Positions 52,101 to 60,476 of a stretch of DNA of 64,000 bases are shown one piece after another. This DNA is from Smallanthus sonchifolius. Lineage: Eukaryota > Streptophyta > Magnoliopsida > Asterales > Asteraceae. The first letter of the stretch is position 1. Each line of letters opens with the position of its first letter. The stretch spans positions 42,109,880 to 42,173,879 of the forward strand of contig CM042042.1 in assembly GCA_023525975.1 (NCBI GenBank). Direction: 5' to 3'. The notes beneath the pieces are model-generated. The model searched no databases, had not been told where the DNA came from, and saw only the letters and a list, made by a program, of their open reading frames with translations. Both the position numbers and the translations under genes were made by a program.

Positions 52101-54059
52101 TTTCCTTCTAGAAACAAGAACATATATCTAAACAAACTACTGTAATCGCATCTTACTTCCTGTCTTGAGTACGTATCAGGAAACCCCTCAAATAGGTACT
52201 TATACATCTGAATGCCAAATTTGCTTACTTTCTGTTCTTTGCAAGCCAATAAGTATTCCGAGAATAGCAAAAATAAACCAAAGTGATCCTAAAAAAGAAC
52301 ACGAGACACAAAATGAGCTCCAGTCTGTTTCAAACAGATAGATAGTGACTTGCCATATTTCCAATCTACAAAATCCCTCATTTCATGCATATGAATGTAA
52401 GTGAAACCATACCTTTACCAATTCCTTGTTACCCAATAAGCATTGCTCAAATAAAACATCATGGATAGAGCCTTCAATAATTTTCTTCTTCAGTAGCTTT
52501 TCAACACTCTTTTGCATAGATTCACAGTTTTTATAAATGAGCATCAATAACCAAATGTCAATCACCTTATGATCTTGTGGTTTGTCAATGTACTGAAGTT
52601 CTCTTAGTATCTCGTGGCATAGAATCTGCAAGCATTGACATACAACCATTATTTGATTAAGCCAGAACTTTTCCAATTTGGGAAGAATATTTTAAGTTCC
52701 ACTAGTATTTCAAGTACATTTTTAAAACGAAGACTAGACCCCAAAGCATCAAGAACTGAAGCTTCCACATTATCCACAGCTGATTTTCCTTTAAGTTTAT
52801 TGTGTTGGGTTGAACGAGTATCAAATACTCCAACAAGCTTGTACTGTTCTCTGAATTGTGTGATTATTCTCCGAGCATTTGTTGGTGTTGCAGATAGAAG
52901 TAGATACCTGAGTAAGTATGGTAGCTTCTCTGCTTCAATAGTTCGAATACATGATAGTGCTATTGTTATAACCTTCAAAATAATCAAATCAACTTTTATT
53001 AACAATCATGTATTTGTATGTATATGTATGTAAGTCAAATTACCTTATCTTGTAACAGATCATCCAAACTAAGGCTAGAGAAGCAATCAATAACAGCAAC
53101 TGTGGCAGTCGAATCATCTTGCAACACCTTCTAAAGTGAATCAACCACAGTCTTATTGTTAGCGTCTCCCATAACCTCAGGCAATGATCCAATGATCTCT
53201 TTCTTCAAGTGAGGAGGGCAAATTGACAACACTTGGAACAAATTCTCGGTAAATGCTTCAGAATCCACTAGAAAATCAAGCCACCGGAACTGGTTTAGTA
53301 TCAATCTAGCTACGTCTTCATCCAAACGCAAAGTGGATGACGAAGAATGACCACAGTTATCATTATCAAAATACTCCGGCAGCTTCTCAATCAACAAGTT
53401 CTGTAGATCTAACTGGATTGAAGGAACCAGCAAGAGCACCCTGACTAGGCTCTCACTTCGTCTATTACCAGAATTATCACTTTGTGAAGGTAATAAAACC
53501 CTGGAAGTATAAATCAAAATTCATTTCACCACATTAGAGCTAAACAGCAGTTTGGATACTGAATTCAGCTAGTAGATATTCAAAATTACGTATCTGTTTG
53601 TAAACTAAACCCTACACTTGCCTATCCAACTATCGCTTAAAATTAGGGTTTCACTAACTATGATAACGAACTAATTTTTTAACTTTTTTTTATAAAAACT
53701 AACCTGCGAAAATCATTTTGATTGTCGATGTAAGAGGCGAATCCAGCCAGGAATTGAGACCGGAGAGATGAATCGGAGGAAAAACAACTTTGAAGACGGT
53801 GACGGAGCTTGTGCAAGTCAGCAGGGAGGCAAGGGGGACCGGAGGTGTTGATTAAAGTACATCCGGCATCTGCAAGGATCGAAGCCATTTTGTCGATTGG
53901 AAGCCATTTGGTCGATTGTGATGGAAGTTGAGGCGGAGGTGCTACGGCGTCGTTTGCAGTGATGTGTTGATTGGCGGTGGTGGTAGGTTTGGGGATTTTG
54001 GAGGGGTGGGAGAATGGAGAGACGAATGGCTTGGATGGACGTTTGTTACGAAACGACAT
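31109..54059 (-). CDS. FANCD2: Fanconi anaemia group D2 homologue, 31 exons, one nonsense codon
   Basis: Exons, minus strand: 54059-53704, 53500-53044, 52972-52718, 52625-52413, 52288-52157, 52075-51946, 51855-51809, 51727-51626, 51521-51414, 51332-51190, 51027-50933, 50844-50766, 41821-41773, 41683-41603, 40472-40380, 39994-39891, 39614-39155, 38985-38950, 38563-38365, 38285-38152, 37705-37528, 37192-37002, 36899-36804, 36234-36142, 36056-36024, 35943-35839, 35309-35249, 34706-34651, 34513-34472, 34354-34234, 31260-31109. Sum 4401 nt (1466 codons plus TGA), phases consistent, near family length. FANCD2 landmarks: LILNQFRWLDFLVDSEAF, IIGSLPEVMGD, FMIVRKQ with the monoubiquitination-type Lys at codon 563, ITSKIPATKRSLERFLF, and an acidic tail. 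FANCD2 pairs with FANCI on DNA in crosslink repair. TAG at codon 242 (53131-53133) breaks it. Exon 29 start and exon 3 donor are least certain. Confidence 0.92.
31780..32109 (-). repeat. 3' LTR of the gag-protease element
   Basis: 330 bp, from TGATAAGGTTTGAAGC to GGTGTATCTTTATCA as read on the plus strand. Pairs with 33899-34228. Confidence 0.93.
32224..33825 (-). pseudogene. Ty3/gypsy gag-protease, frameshifted
   Basis: The minus-strand start MVNHQSCLDAHKQQIQQL (33825) opens gag with a coiled coil, then VKKIKLPEFSGFDPQGWI. After the stop at 33430 the gag core continues in another frame (QNPYEQLANIQQ, DYIDDFEYLLSL) and returns near 33218 at VGYFVAGLKDDVKQWV. A CCHC-like knuckle, CFRCGQLYGPAHKF, follows. 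The aspartic protease has MVDSGATHNFVS and the second-lobe motif DFILGMEWL. It ends at 32224. The two frame changes leave no complete gag. It lies inside the FANCD2 intron, co-oriented with it. Confidence 0.88.
33899..34228 (-). repeat. 5' LTR of the gag-protease element
   Basis: 330 bp, collinear with 31780-32109. Its plus-strand right end ...TTTATCA abuts CATAC, which is also bases +1 to +5 of the FANCD2 intron on the minus strand. Confidence 0.93.
34912..35198. repeat. diverged tandem duplication in FANCD2 intron 27
   Basis: 34912-35057 and 35071-35198 share GAAATATTAC, TTATTATTGAGA, CAATTTTGAACAAGAAGTGT, TTTAGCCCAAACCAAC and ACATGTTTTGACCTAAC in the same order. The second copy is about 18 bp shorter. 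It ends near a GCCACCT motif that also ends other intron repeats here. Non-coding. Confidence 0.75.
35356..35804. mobile_element. hAT-like MITE in FANCD2 intron 26
   Basis: Starts TTAGGGGTGTCC and ends GGTTTTCGC/AACCCCTAG in inverted orientation. The interior is rich in AACCGNACC/GGTTTGG and AAACCGTG motifs with an AT-rich centre, a common plant hAT MITE layout. The flanks (GCAGTGAT and CTCTGATA) agree only partly, so the TSD is unproven. Confidence 0.5.
38643..38918. mobile_element. MITE-like element with AGGTGGCAA ends in FANCD2 intron 18
   Basis: Left AAGGTGGCAAACTGG and right ATTGCCACCTAC are inverted. Between them are GACCCATTCGA/AACCC-type motifs. Similar GCCACCT ends occur at about 35203, 37505 and 38104 in other introns, which suggests one repeat family seeded in this gene. 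No TSD confirmed. Confidence 0.5.
42144..42479 (+). repeat. 5' LTR of the outer copia element
   Basis: TGTTGTGTTGTG ... TTCTAATTCCTAACA, followed by the PBS. It is a distant relative of the inner LTRs (shared TAATTGTAATCT, CCCTAGTTGCA, CTTGTGTC and CCTAACA end). The left end is inferred from the TG and the family layout. Confidence 0.65.
43060..43660 (+). pseudogene. Ty3/gypsy integrase C-end/chromodomain fragment inside copia
   Basis: Reads LPITQDWEIELQPSQVLAHR, a stop, then ELLVSWANRPVEEVTWENYD and, after a frame change, QFPSFQLEDRSFY and KVYSRRKRK. This is the chromodomain-like end of gypsy integrase (VKWKGLP-EEATWE pattern) plus its tail. A non-coding stretch resembling the gypsy 3' end follows. 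It sits between the copia PBS and the copia gag knuckle, so it is a foreign insertion or recombination product. Confidence 0.75.
43670..43998 (+). pseudogene. copia gag knuckle end and protease (outer element, left part)
   Basis: FRNQCPAAKKEKE is the end of the zinc knuckle. Protease follows with DSWDMNSGASFHAT (usually LDSGASFHAT; the catalytic Asp is replaced by Asn), GDFGKVRLANDEILDVTGMG and KTSLGTTWRL. It stops at KGNLVI where the inner LTR starts; the reading resumes at 49409 with ACGKKRGTLYMVE. Confidence 0.85.
43999..44307 (+). repeat. 5' LTR of the inner element
   Basis: 309 bp with CTATAAATACCC as TATA box (about 44122). Pairs with 49099-49408. Confidence 0.92.
44342..47127 (+). mobile_element. 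2.8-kb solo LTR (level 3)
   Basis: Begins TGTAACATCCTTGA and ends TCGGTGGGGGTGTGACA. Flanked by the perfect 5-bp duplication CACAC (44337-44341 and 47128-47132). It has a TATA box, CTTATAAATAGAGG, near 45236, and GGGGTGGAAAACATGC near 46442. No coding domain and no second LTR, so it is a solo LTR left by recombination. It shares end motifs with 60477-63517 and 55608. Confidence 0.88.
47133..49098 (+). other. interior of the inner element, no coding
   Basis: G/T-rich leader-like sequence with a repeated GTGAACAG motif (about 47192-47240). The last 300 bp resemble the 3' internal end of the outer element (GGAGCTTCAACTGGC at about 48817, TAGCTTCAACTGGCC at about 49977), showing the two elements are relatives. 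Short ORFs such as 47723-47989 have no domain. Confidence 0.6.
49099..49408 (+). repeat. 3' LTR of the inner element
   Basis: 310 bp, nearly identical to 43999-44307. One base longer (CCCCTACTGGG against CCCCACTGGG). Confidence 0.92.
49409..49880 (+). pseudogene. copia polyprotein shreds (outer element, right part)
   Basis: Opens IACGKKRGTLYMVEILSDG, the continuation of the pre-integrase region cut at 43998. It then jumps to the integrase-RT linker: WVRRTSRPSQK, SANYLLLMESG and RDSLQWKHAVK in shifting frames. The integrase core and the RT body are missing, so a large internal deletion preceded the nested insertion or occurred since. Confidence 0.75.
50159..50745 (-). repeat. minus-strand copia LTR fragment with PBS
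   Basis: GCTCTGATACCA (50159-50170) is a reverse-complement PBS, followed by TTGTTAGG, the LTR end (CCTAACA|A on the minus strand). The LTR-like sequence then runs to about 50745, with a TATA region (TATATTTATACGG, 50623-50635) and ACCAAACCACG, GACGTAGG and GTTGCAGCC phrases also found in the plus-strand LTRs. Its outer end next to FANCD2 exon 12 is not defined. Confidence 0.65.
53131..53133 (-). other. in-frame TAG at FANCD2 codon 242
   Basis: The minus strand reads GTTGATTCACTT-TAG-AAGGTG within exon 2. Coding evidence continues on both sides (ANNKTVVDSL before, KVLQDDSTATVAVIDCF after) and the frame is unchanged to the donor at 53044. A Gln or Glu codon changed by one base would explain it. 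It could be a real null allele, a polymorphism or an assembly base error. Confidence 0.88.
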
Positions 54060-54200
54060 TGCTCTGTAATTGGCGTGGATGAAATTTTGAACTGCAGTTT
54101 TCTACGGTGGAGTAGCGGCGGAGGAGACGTTTGAAGGTCAGACGGAGATGGGGAAACAAATGTGGCGCCAAAATTTGGGAGTCTTTTTCCGTAAGTTACA
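54060..54200 (-). promoter_or_regulatory. FANCD2 upstream region with E2F-type site
   Basis: The minus strand has TTTTGGCGCC (54173-54164), an exact TTTSSCGC-type E2F site, about 105 bp upstream of the ATG. E2F control of replication and repair genes in S phase is established in plants. No clear TATA was found. Confidence 0.65.
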
Positions 54201-55607
54201 CGTGTAGAGAATGTGACATTTTTGGTTTATTTTTTATTTTTTTTATTTACTAGGTGTCAATCATGTCTAGGATGACGGGTTAAATTTTCAACGGTAAGAT
54301 CATTCACAACCGGTCCTGTATATTTATGTGAGTAGTTTAAGGGTTGATTTAAAATGGTTGTGAGTGTATGATAGAGAAAATATAAAATTTTCTGTATATT
54401 TGGGGGAAACACTGTTCACCCGCATAATTTTTTAATAATTTTTCAAAGTGGTTGTAAGTGGAGAAGAGAGAAAAGGTAATGATAAATGTATAAAAAATAT
54501 TATTTAATTGAAAATGAGAGACAAAAAGTAGTGATGTTAGTGTTATTATGGAGATGGAGATAGGGGTGCTACCGAGAATGCTCTAACCCAACCTATTACT
54601 TATTTGTGTCGGACTCACTTAAAGTCAGGTCGTCCCGCTTTATGTTCATATATGAATATTATTAATTAGTAATGCATAGTGACTTAGTAAACAATTAATT
54701 ACTTAGACCTTAATGAAAATCTTTTGTAATTGTTGAACCGGTAACCCGTTGGTTGAATCAGATACTAAACGCTTGCTTTCTCTGTGGGGGTAATGTGAAA
54801 CTTATTTTTTTAGTCTTATAGAAAGGAAAGGAGCATTGGGTTTCTCTATGGGGTGATGTGGGATAACTATAGGAAGGAAAGTTAAGAAATGGACTTGGAA
54901 GGGTAAACTTGTTTACACGAAGATTTGATCCTAAGGCCTCAAAAGATTTTAAACAAAGACTAGTAACCAACTCGCTTGTGAAGGTTGTTTTATTACCTTT
55001 GTTGTTAATTAATTAAGTACTATGTTTAATATCAATGTCATTTCTTTCGCATATACACCTTTCTGTTTTAGTAATAATCATCTATATTTTCAACTTCAAG
55101 TAATATCTAAACTTCTTTCATCTCAAATGCGAACACCTAACCATGTGTGTATGTATAAAAAAATGAAGTGTTTTGGTAGATGAATCCATTTTCTTACATA
55201 TTTATGATATCGTGGTAGATGAAAGGTTGAATTATGTGGATGAACGGTGGTTGTCTTAGATAGAAAGGTGAAACGCTTGCGGATTAAGTGTTGATGCAGT
55301 GGAAACATAGAAAGGGGGCGGAAACTACTTGGGAATCTGAGAAAGATATGCTTAGGTATTACCTTAATCTATTTGCTGGAACGGGTTTCGTAACGAAGTA
55401 AGTGTGTGTATATAATATGAAAATCATATTTAGGGGTGTAAATAAATAATATTGGAAGTTGGAGGGTGTTACTTGTAGTGGGAGTTATCTAATTTTGGAA
55501 GGAGGAGTCAAATATGAAAGTATAGAGATTGATCTTGTATTTAACACAAACGTGATAAAGTGGTATGTGTGAGTATGGCAGCACACACTTCATCAGAAGT
55601 AAGTGTG
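54201..55607. other. no gene seen
   Basis: AT-rich intergenic DNA upstream of FANCD2. Short ORFs have no recognisable domain. Confidence 0.5.
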
Positions 55608-57985
55608 TGTAACATCCATGATTTTTACATGTATTATTTTATTTCATTTTATATAATAATAACATTTTATTTTCATTCCGTACTTGAACATTACAATATG
55701 TCACATTAATTAATCATTTTAACATACATTAATTCAAATTTTTAAACCTTCCACTACGTATTATTTCTTTATTATATATCACACATGTGAGTATATATAT
55801 ATATATATGTCAGCAAACATCTTGTTATAATAAATTTATATATCAAAATAAAACATGCGAGTTTTAACCATGTAACTACATTCTTCATTTCTATCTCATG
55901 TATGTGTATTTAATTATGAATATATGAGTAAACATATATATATATATATATATATATTTATAAAGATATATGTAAATATACATAATTAATTATATTAAAT
56001 AAACATTTATACAAGTGGTAAATTTATAAAAAAATGAAAACTTTTCTTCTATAAAATATTGATAACTAAACAAATAACAATTAGATTTTTATAAAAACTT
56101 TTTAAGTAATAAAAAATAATTTAAATTAAGTCTTGAACCCTCTCTAATTACCCTTGAACCCTTAATAACCTTTTGAACCCATCTATTTGAACCTTTCTCT
56201 CTATTTTGAATCCTGGAACAATCAATTTTGACCTAAGAAAAAGTCAAAATCAACCTCAATCCATGTAATTACGGATCCAACTTTTCTCAAATCAATTTGC
56301 CACTCGTATACAATCATATGGTAACACAAAATCATTCAAATTGATTGAAAAATCAATTCCTTTGACCCATTCTAAAATTTTTCGGTTTTGGGTTGAAAAT
56401 CCCCGAATTTATACTCAAATCCCGTTAAATCCGTCAAACTTAAGTGGTAACGCGTTCTAAATCACCCTTTGATTCCGAACTTGAAAACCTCAAAACCCCA
56501 TTTTTCTCTTCTTCTTTTTCTCCACTCGTTCCGAGCGGCGCTGGGGAGGGGAGAACCCGCGATCAACGACTGCTTTGGCTCATCCTGGTCCGAATCGTGT
56601 AGTTCAGGTACCGTCCTATTGATTAATTTCATCTTTCTCTGATTCGTAGTTGCGACCGAGTCGTTTTGGGAGGTAGGGTTTGCATCTGGTAATTTGGTTA
56701 AATTAGGAAGAAGAGAGCTTTGGGACCTTGATGATATAAACATATTACTCCTGATCTATAAAAAGGCATTAAGCCCATATGTACTGGTTAAACCACTTCC
56801 CCTTCAGCGAACAGGTCGCGGGTTCTAACGAATTTGCTTGATCTTTTACTAGTTTTCACTCACACCATATATATCCACCTATTTTTATAAGTATAAACTC
56901 ATGTACTTCTTCATAATTAAAGGGGTAATATACTTTTTATGATAACAAAACTTAAATACAATTTTGATTGATGTGAAAACGTAAATATATGTAGACATTT
57001 AAAAACTATGGTTAGTTGTTCTAATTATCAAACGTATAACAACCGTTAATTGAGCATTATTATTTTACGCATTACCAATATATTTAGCCTCAAACATGAT
57101 TATAAAAACTCGATGTTATTTACTAATTTTTTTACAAATCACCTATAAGAGTATAAAAACTATGATCTTTAAACTGTTAATTTTGCAAGTAAAACCTTTT
57201 TATTTATTATTATTAGAGTTAAGACCTAATAAAATTTAGTTAATTAACATATCCGCTTTAAACAAATTATTTATTTAAAATCCTTCGTTTATAAGTTATG
57301 ATGAGAATATAATTTTGATTATTTTATAGACTCATTATTGTGTAAAGATTTATACATCCTATATGTAATTCATTTTAACATTTAAAAACATATATCATAC
57401 TTTTAATTAATAACTAATTATGGCTTAATTAATTATTTAATTAGAGCATTATATTTCAAAATTTAACCAAATTAAATAAATAAAAAGTTTTATTTATTTT
57501 TGGATATGATTTCCTATCCAACTAATTATTACTCCTTCACTCATTTATTTATTTATTTATTAAATGATAAGTTACCTATTCATTCATTTTTGGTTATAAA
57601 CAAAAGAGCACTAAACAATTTTTTTCTTGTATACATTATTTTAAATGGTTATAAAAAAATAAAACCATATATTCACACACTTATACTTTTTATCTAAGAA
57701 ATTTATAAACATCATTTAAGACTTAAACAAGATTCTCTTACTTCATCAAGTACACCCACACCAAATCCCTTGTACATTAGGTCCACCTCCAATCATTTGA
57801 GCACATCGTTGATACAATTATACTATTAAATCATAGGTTAATCTCGTGATTAGCCGCTTCATTTGTGCAACAACAACAACATGTTGTGTGACATCTAACC
57901 ACTCTTTGCAAGGTGAGTTTACATAGCCCCTTTTACACTATTTACATTTTTGGGGTGGAACATGAGTACAATTATACATGTGCGT
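55608..57985 (+). mobile_element. truncated long LTR of the TGTAACATCC family
   Basis: Begins TGTAACATCCATGATTTTT like 44342 and contains the shared landmark TTTTTGGGGTGGAACATG (about 57947-57964) after a GGTGAG-TTACATAGCCCC block. It lacks the GTGTGACA end and runs into the minus-strand gypsy gene near 58065. AT dinucleotide runs lie at about 55793-55810 and 55938-55962. A B-box-like GGGTTCTAACG lies near 56820. Confidence 0.65.
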
Positions 57986-58064
57986 CCACGGATTACCCTA
58001 TTGGCCTATAATAATCTACCATTGGCTAATTCGATAGTGTACGCTTCATCTAACTTGTTAGACC

Positions 58065-58676
58065 CTAGCCAAGTAATGGTTCAAATTTATAGGAGACAAA
58101 AGACATATCGGCACCAGTGTCAAATAGTATAAATGCGTAGTAATTGTTTACGAGGAACGTACCCGTCACAACATTGGGATCCTGACGAGCTTGATTCGTG
58201 GGGTTTCCATTTACTCGATTTAGCCTTGGGCAGGCCACTTCGAGTGATCCGGGCTCCCACATTCGAAACAAGTCTTCAAATGTGCCTGATCGATCTTGCA
58301 ATTTTTCTCGTTATGCCCAAGCCTCTTGCATTTTGGGCATGCCTGGCAGTTTCCTGGATGTTGAAGGTTGCACCTGTTGCACCTTGGTCGTGGACCGGTG
58401 TAAGGCTTTTTGTCGTGGGTAACGACCACAAAGTTCCTTGCGGTCGTCGGTTTGTTATCGTATTCACTGGTGGTTTTCCTTCCCGTTCCATTTCCTCTTT
58501 TCTCCCATTCCCTTCTTGGTTAATGTGTCATCCCTTACAGCACCATCGGTTAGTGACCCAGCCAAGAGTATGGCTGCCTTCAGAGTAGTTGGTTCATTCG
58601 CGGTAACCATCCCGCGAATATGAGGGGTCAAGCCATAAATGTACCTCTCGATCTTATTGGCTTCAGTATCTGCCAT
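58065..58676 (-). pseudogene. Ty3/gypsy gag-protease fragment
   Basis: On the minus strand: the gag middle IERYIYGLTPHIRGMV with TTLKAAILLAGSLTD; then, in another frame, two zinc knuckles (CNRCNLQHPGNC..., CPKCKRLGHNEKNC, CFECGSPDHSKW); then the protease start GTFLVNNYYAFILFDTGADMSFVS. The N-terminal gag and all of pol after the protease are missing. Frame changes occur near 58425-58465 and 58220-58300. The LTR-like sequence of matching orientation lies at higher coordinates. Confidence 0.88.
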
Positions 58677-59225
58677 GTATGGTACTAGGCAGATTTACTC
58701 ATTCACAAACAGTTCTTAGACTTTAATATCAAAATAACGCAGCGGAAAATTTCATTAAAACATAATCATAACATTGTTCAACATGCGGAAGCGTAACATA
58801 GTCTAATACATAAATATAACATAAGCTAATCATAACGGGATGCCAGTCTTCATATCATCTAAGTAACTCATCAAGCCGCCCAGCATCACCATCCATCATA
58901 ATAACCTGCCTTAACCTGAAAGTGCATACTAAAAAGTCAGCTACGCTGGTGAGTTCTAGCTTTTCATAAAACCTTAATTTCAAAGATTTGCCAAAAACAT
59001 ATCATTTAACTTCATTAATAAAAGCGTACGAAAACATGCAATAACATAACATAACATCATAAACATAAGTCAACGAACATATCGAATATGCGCCTTATCG
59101 TAACCATCAAATCCAAACGTCACATACTAGTGGAATAACCTAAAGATTACCACCACTAGGCCCATCAACACCGTACTATCCTTCGGGTGAAGAACTCCTA
59201 TGGCCCGATACTTAGGTTATTCAAC

Positions 59226-59412
59226 ACCAAACTTCAAGCACGACATTACAAGAATGACACGTACCAAACTTCAAGCACTACACCCCGTAAGGCACAAGTA
59301 CCAAACTTCAAGCACTGCACCCCATAAGGCACAAGTACCAAACTTCAAGCACTGCACCGTAAGGCACAAGTACCAAACTTCAAGCACGACTACCCCCATA
59401 AGGTAAATCGTA
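59226..59412. repeat. short tandem array, ACCAAACTTCAAGCAC units
   Basis: The phrase ACCAAACTTCAAGCA recurs at about 59227, 59263, 59299, 59337 and 59373, each unit followed by a CTACACCCCGTAAGGCACAAGT-like spacer, with a period of about 36-38 bp. It lies inside the minus-strand LTR. No coding evidence. Confidence 0.85.
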
Positions 59413-60004
59413 CCAACTTCTAGGATCACGATAATCCCCTTGGTGACCGTCATCACCCCAGTTGTTACAACAGTTGGCCAGCCACAAAAGCTCATAACAT
59501 ACTTCCCATACCCATAACCTTCATTCCCTAAGGAATATTGGCAGATTCGTTCGTTTGTGAATTTCGTAAACATTCACTTCTTTTACTTCAAAACTTCAGT
59601 TAAAGCATTCGTACGTTTTATTAAAAATCATTCCTTCATTCATAAACACTTCATAAACTTCTTTTGGCAAAATATTTCATGAACACTTCTTTCATAACCC
59701 TTCCTTCCAAAACATCGTTCGTAAACATCATTTTATAAAACGTCACATACAACATTCATAAACATCGTTTTATAAAATAGTCACATCGTTACGTATGCAC
59801 ACCAGCCCAAAAATATTATTCAAAACATTTAAAAAATGGCTTCTAGAACTCAACGGATAAGCTAATCTAGGTTGTCCTAAACAAAGGTCCAACAACGTCA
59901 CTTCTGATCTGAATTGATTAGTCAAATACACATCAGACCAAATCCCGACTCTAACGGTTTAACCATTCTAAACATACTGACTTTACTTAACCGGCCTGAT
60001 GTCT

Positions 60005-60235
60005 GCGCACTTAGCAAGTGCGCAGGGCATTGTTCTTGCGTACTTAATAAGTGCGCAGACTTCGTTTCATGCGTACTTGATAAGTACGCAGGACCTTCTT
60101 CTTGTGTACTTGATAAGTACGCAGAACCTTCTTCTTGCGTACTTGATAAGTACGCAGGAAATGCTTCTTGCGTACTAGATAAGTACGCAGGACCTGCTTC
60201 TTGCGTACATGATAAGTACGCAGGACCTGCTTCCC
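60005..60235. repeat. seven 33-bp tandem units, each a perfect or near-perfect hairpin
   Basis: Units start at 60005, 60038, 60071, 60104, 60137, 60170 and 60203, an exact 33-bp period. Each holds an 8-10 bp inverted repeat with a 3-nt loop, for example GCGTACTT-GAT-AAGTACGC, followed by a spacer like AGGACCTTCTTCTT. Unit 1 is GCGCACTT-AGC-AAGTGCGC and unit 2 GCGTACTT-AAT-AAGTGCGC. It is within the minus-strand LTR. The 33-bp period keeps open frames on both strands. Confidence 0.93.
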
Positions 60236-60476
60236 CACAAAAACCCTAACTTTCGCATGCGGATCTGACCACGTCAAGATCCCGAACTTGTTACATTCAA
60301 AATGTTTGCTTTTCGTTTAAGAACTCAAATCTATGTTTTTCTTCCAGTTTCATCCGTAAAAACGTTACATTTTCATCCAAAACCCGAAAAACCCCAAAAC
60401 AAACAAAAACTCAGAGCTAGGCCAGATCGTTACCTGTATCAAGCTTCTAATTAGGAGGTTCTTCTCACGAGCTATG

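Noticed and set aside
58133..58588. 151-codon plus-strand ORF
   Set aside because: Antisense to the gypsy zinc knuckles and protease on the minus strand, which match known motifs.
60005..60235. CRISPR array (regular repeats and spacers)
   Set aside because: Repeat and spacer are both repeated, the period is 33 bp, there are no unique spacers or cas genes, and the DNA is plant nuclear.
59914..60249. Plus-strand ORF coding an 11-residue repeat protein (CVLDKYAGPSS-like), with a minus-strand partner ORF
   Set aside because: The 33-bp DNA period is a multiple of three, so any frame without a stop in one unit stays open in all. It lies inside an LTR with no start context or flanking coding evidence.
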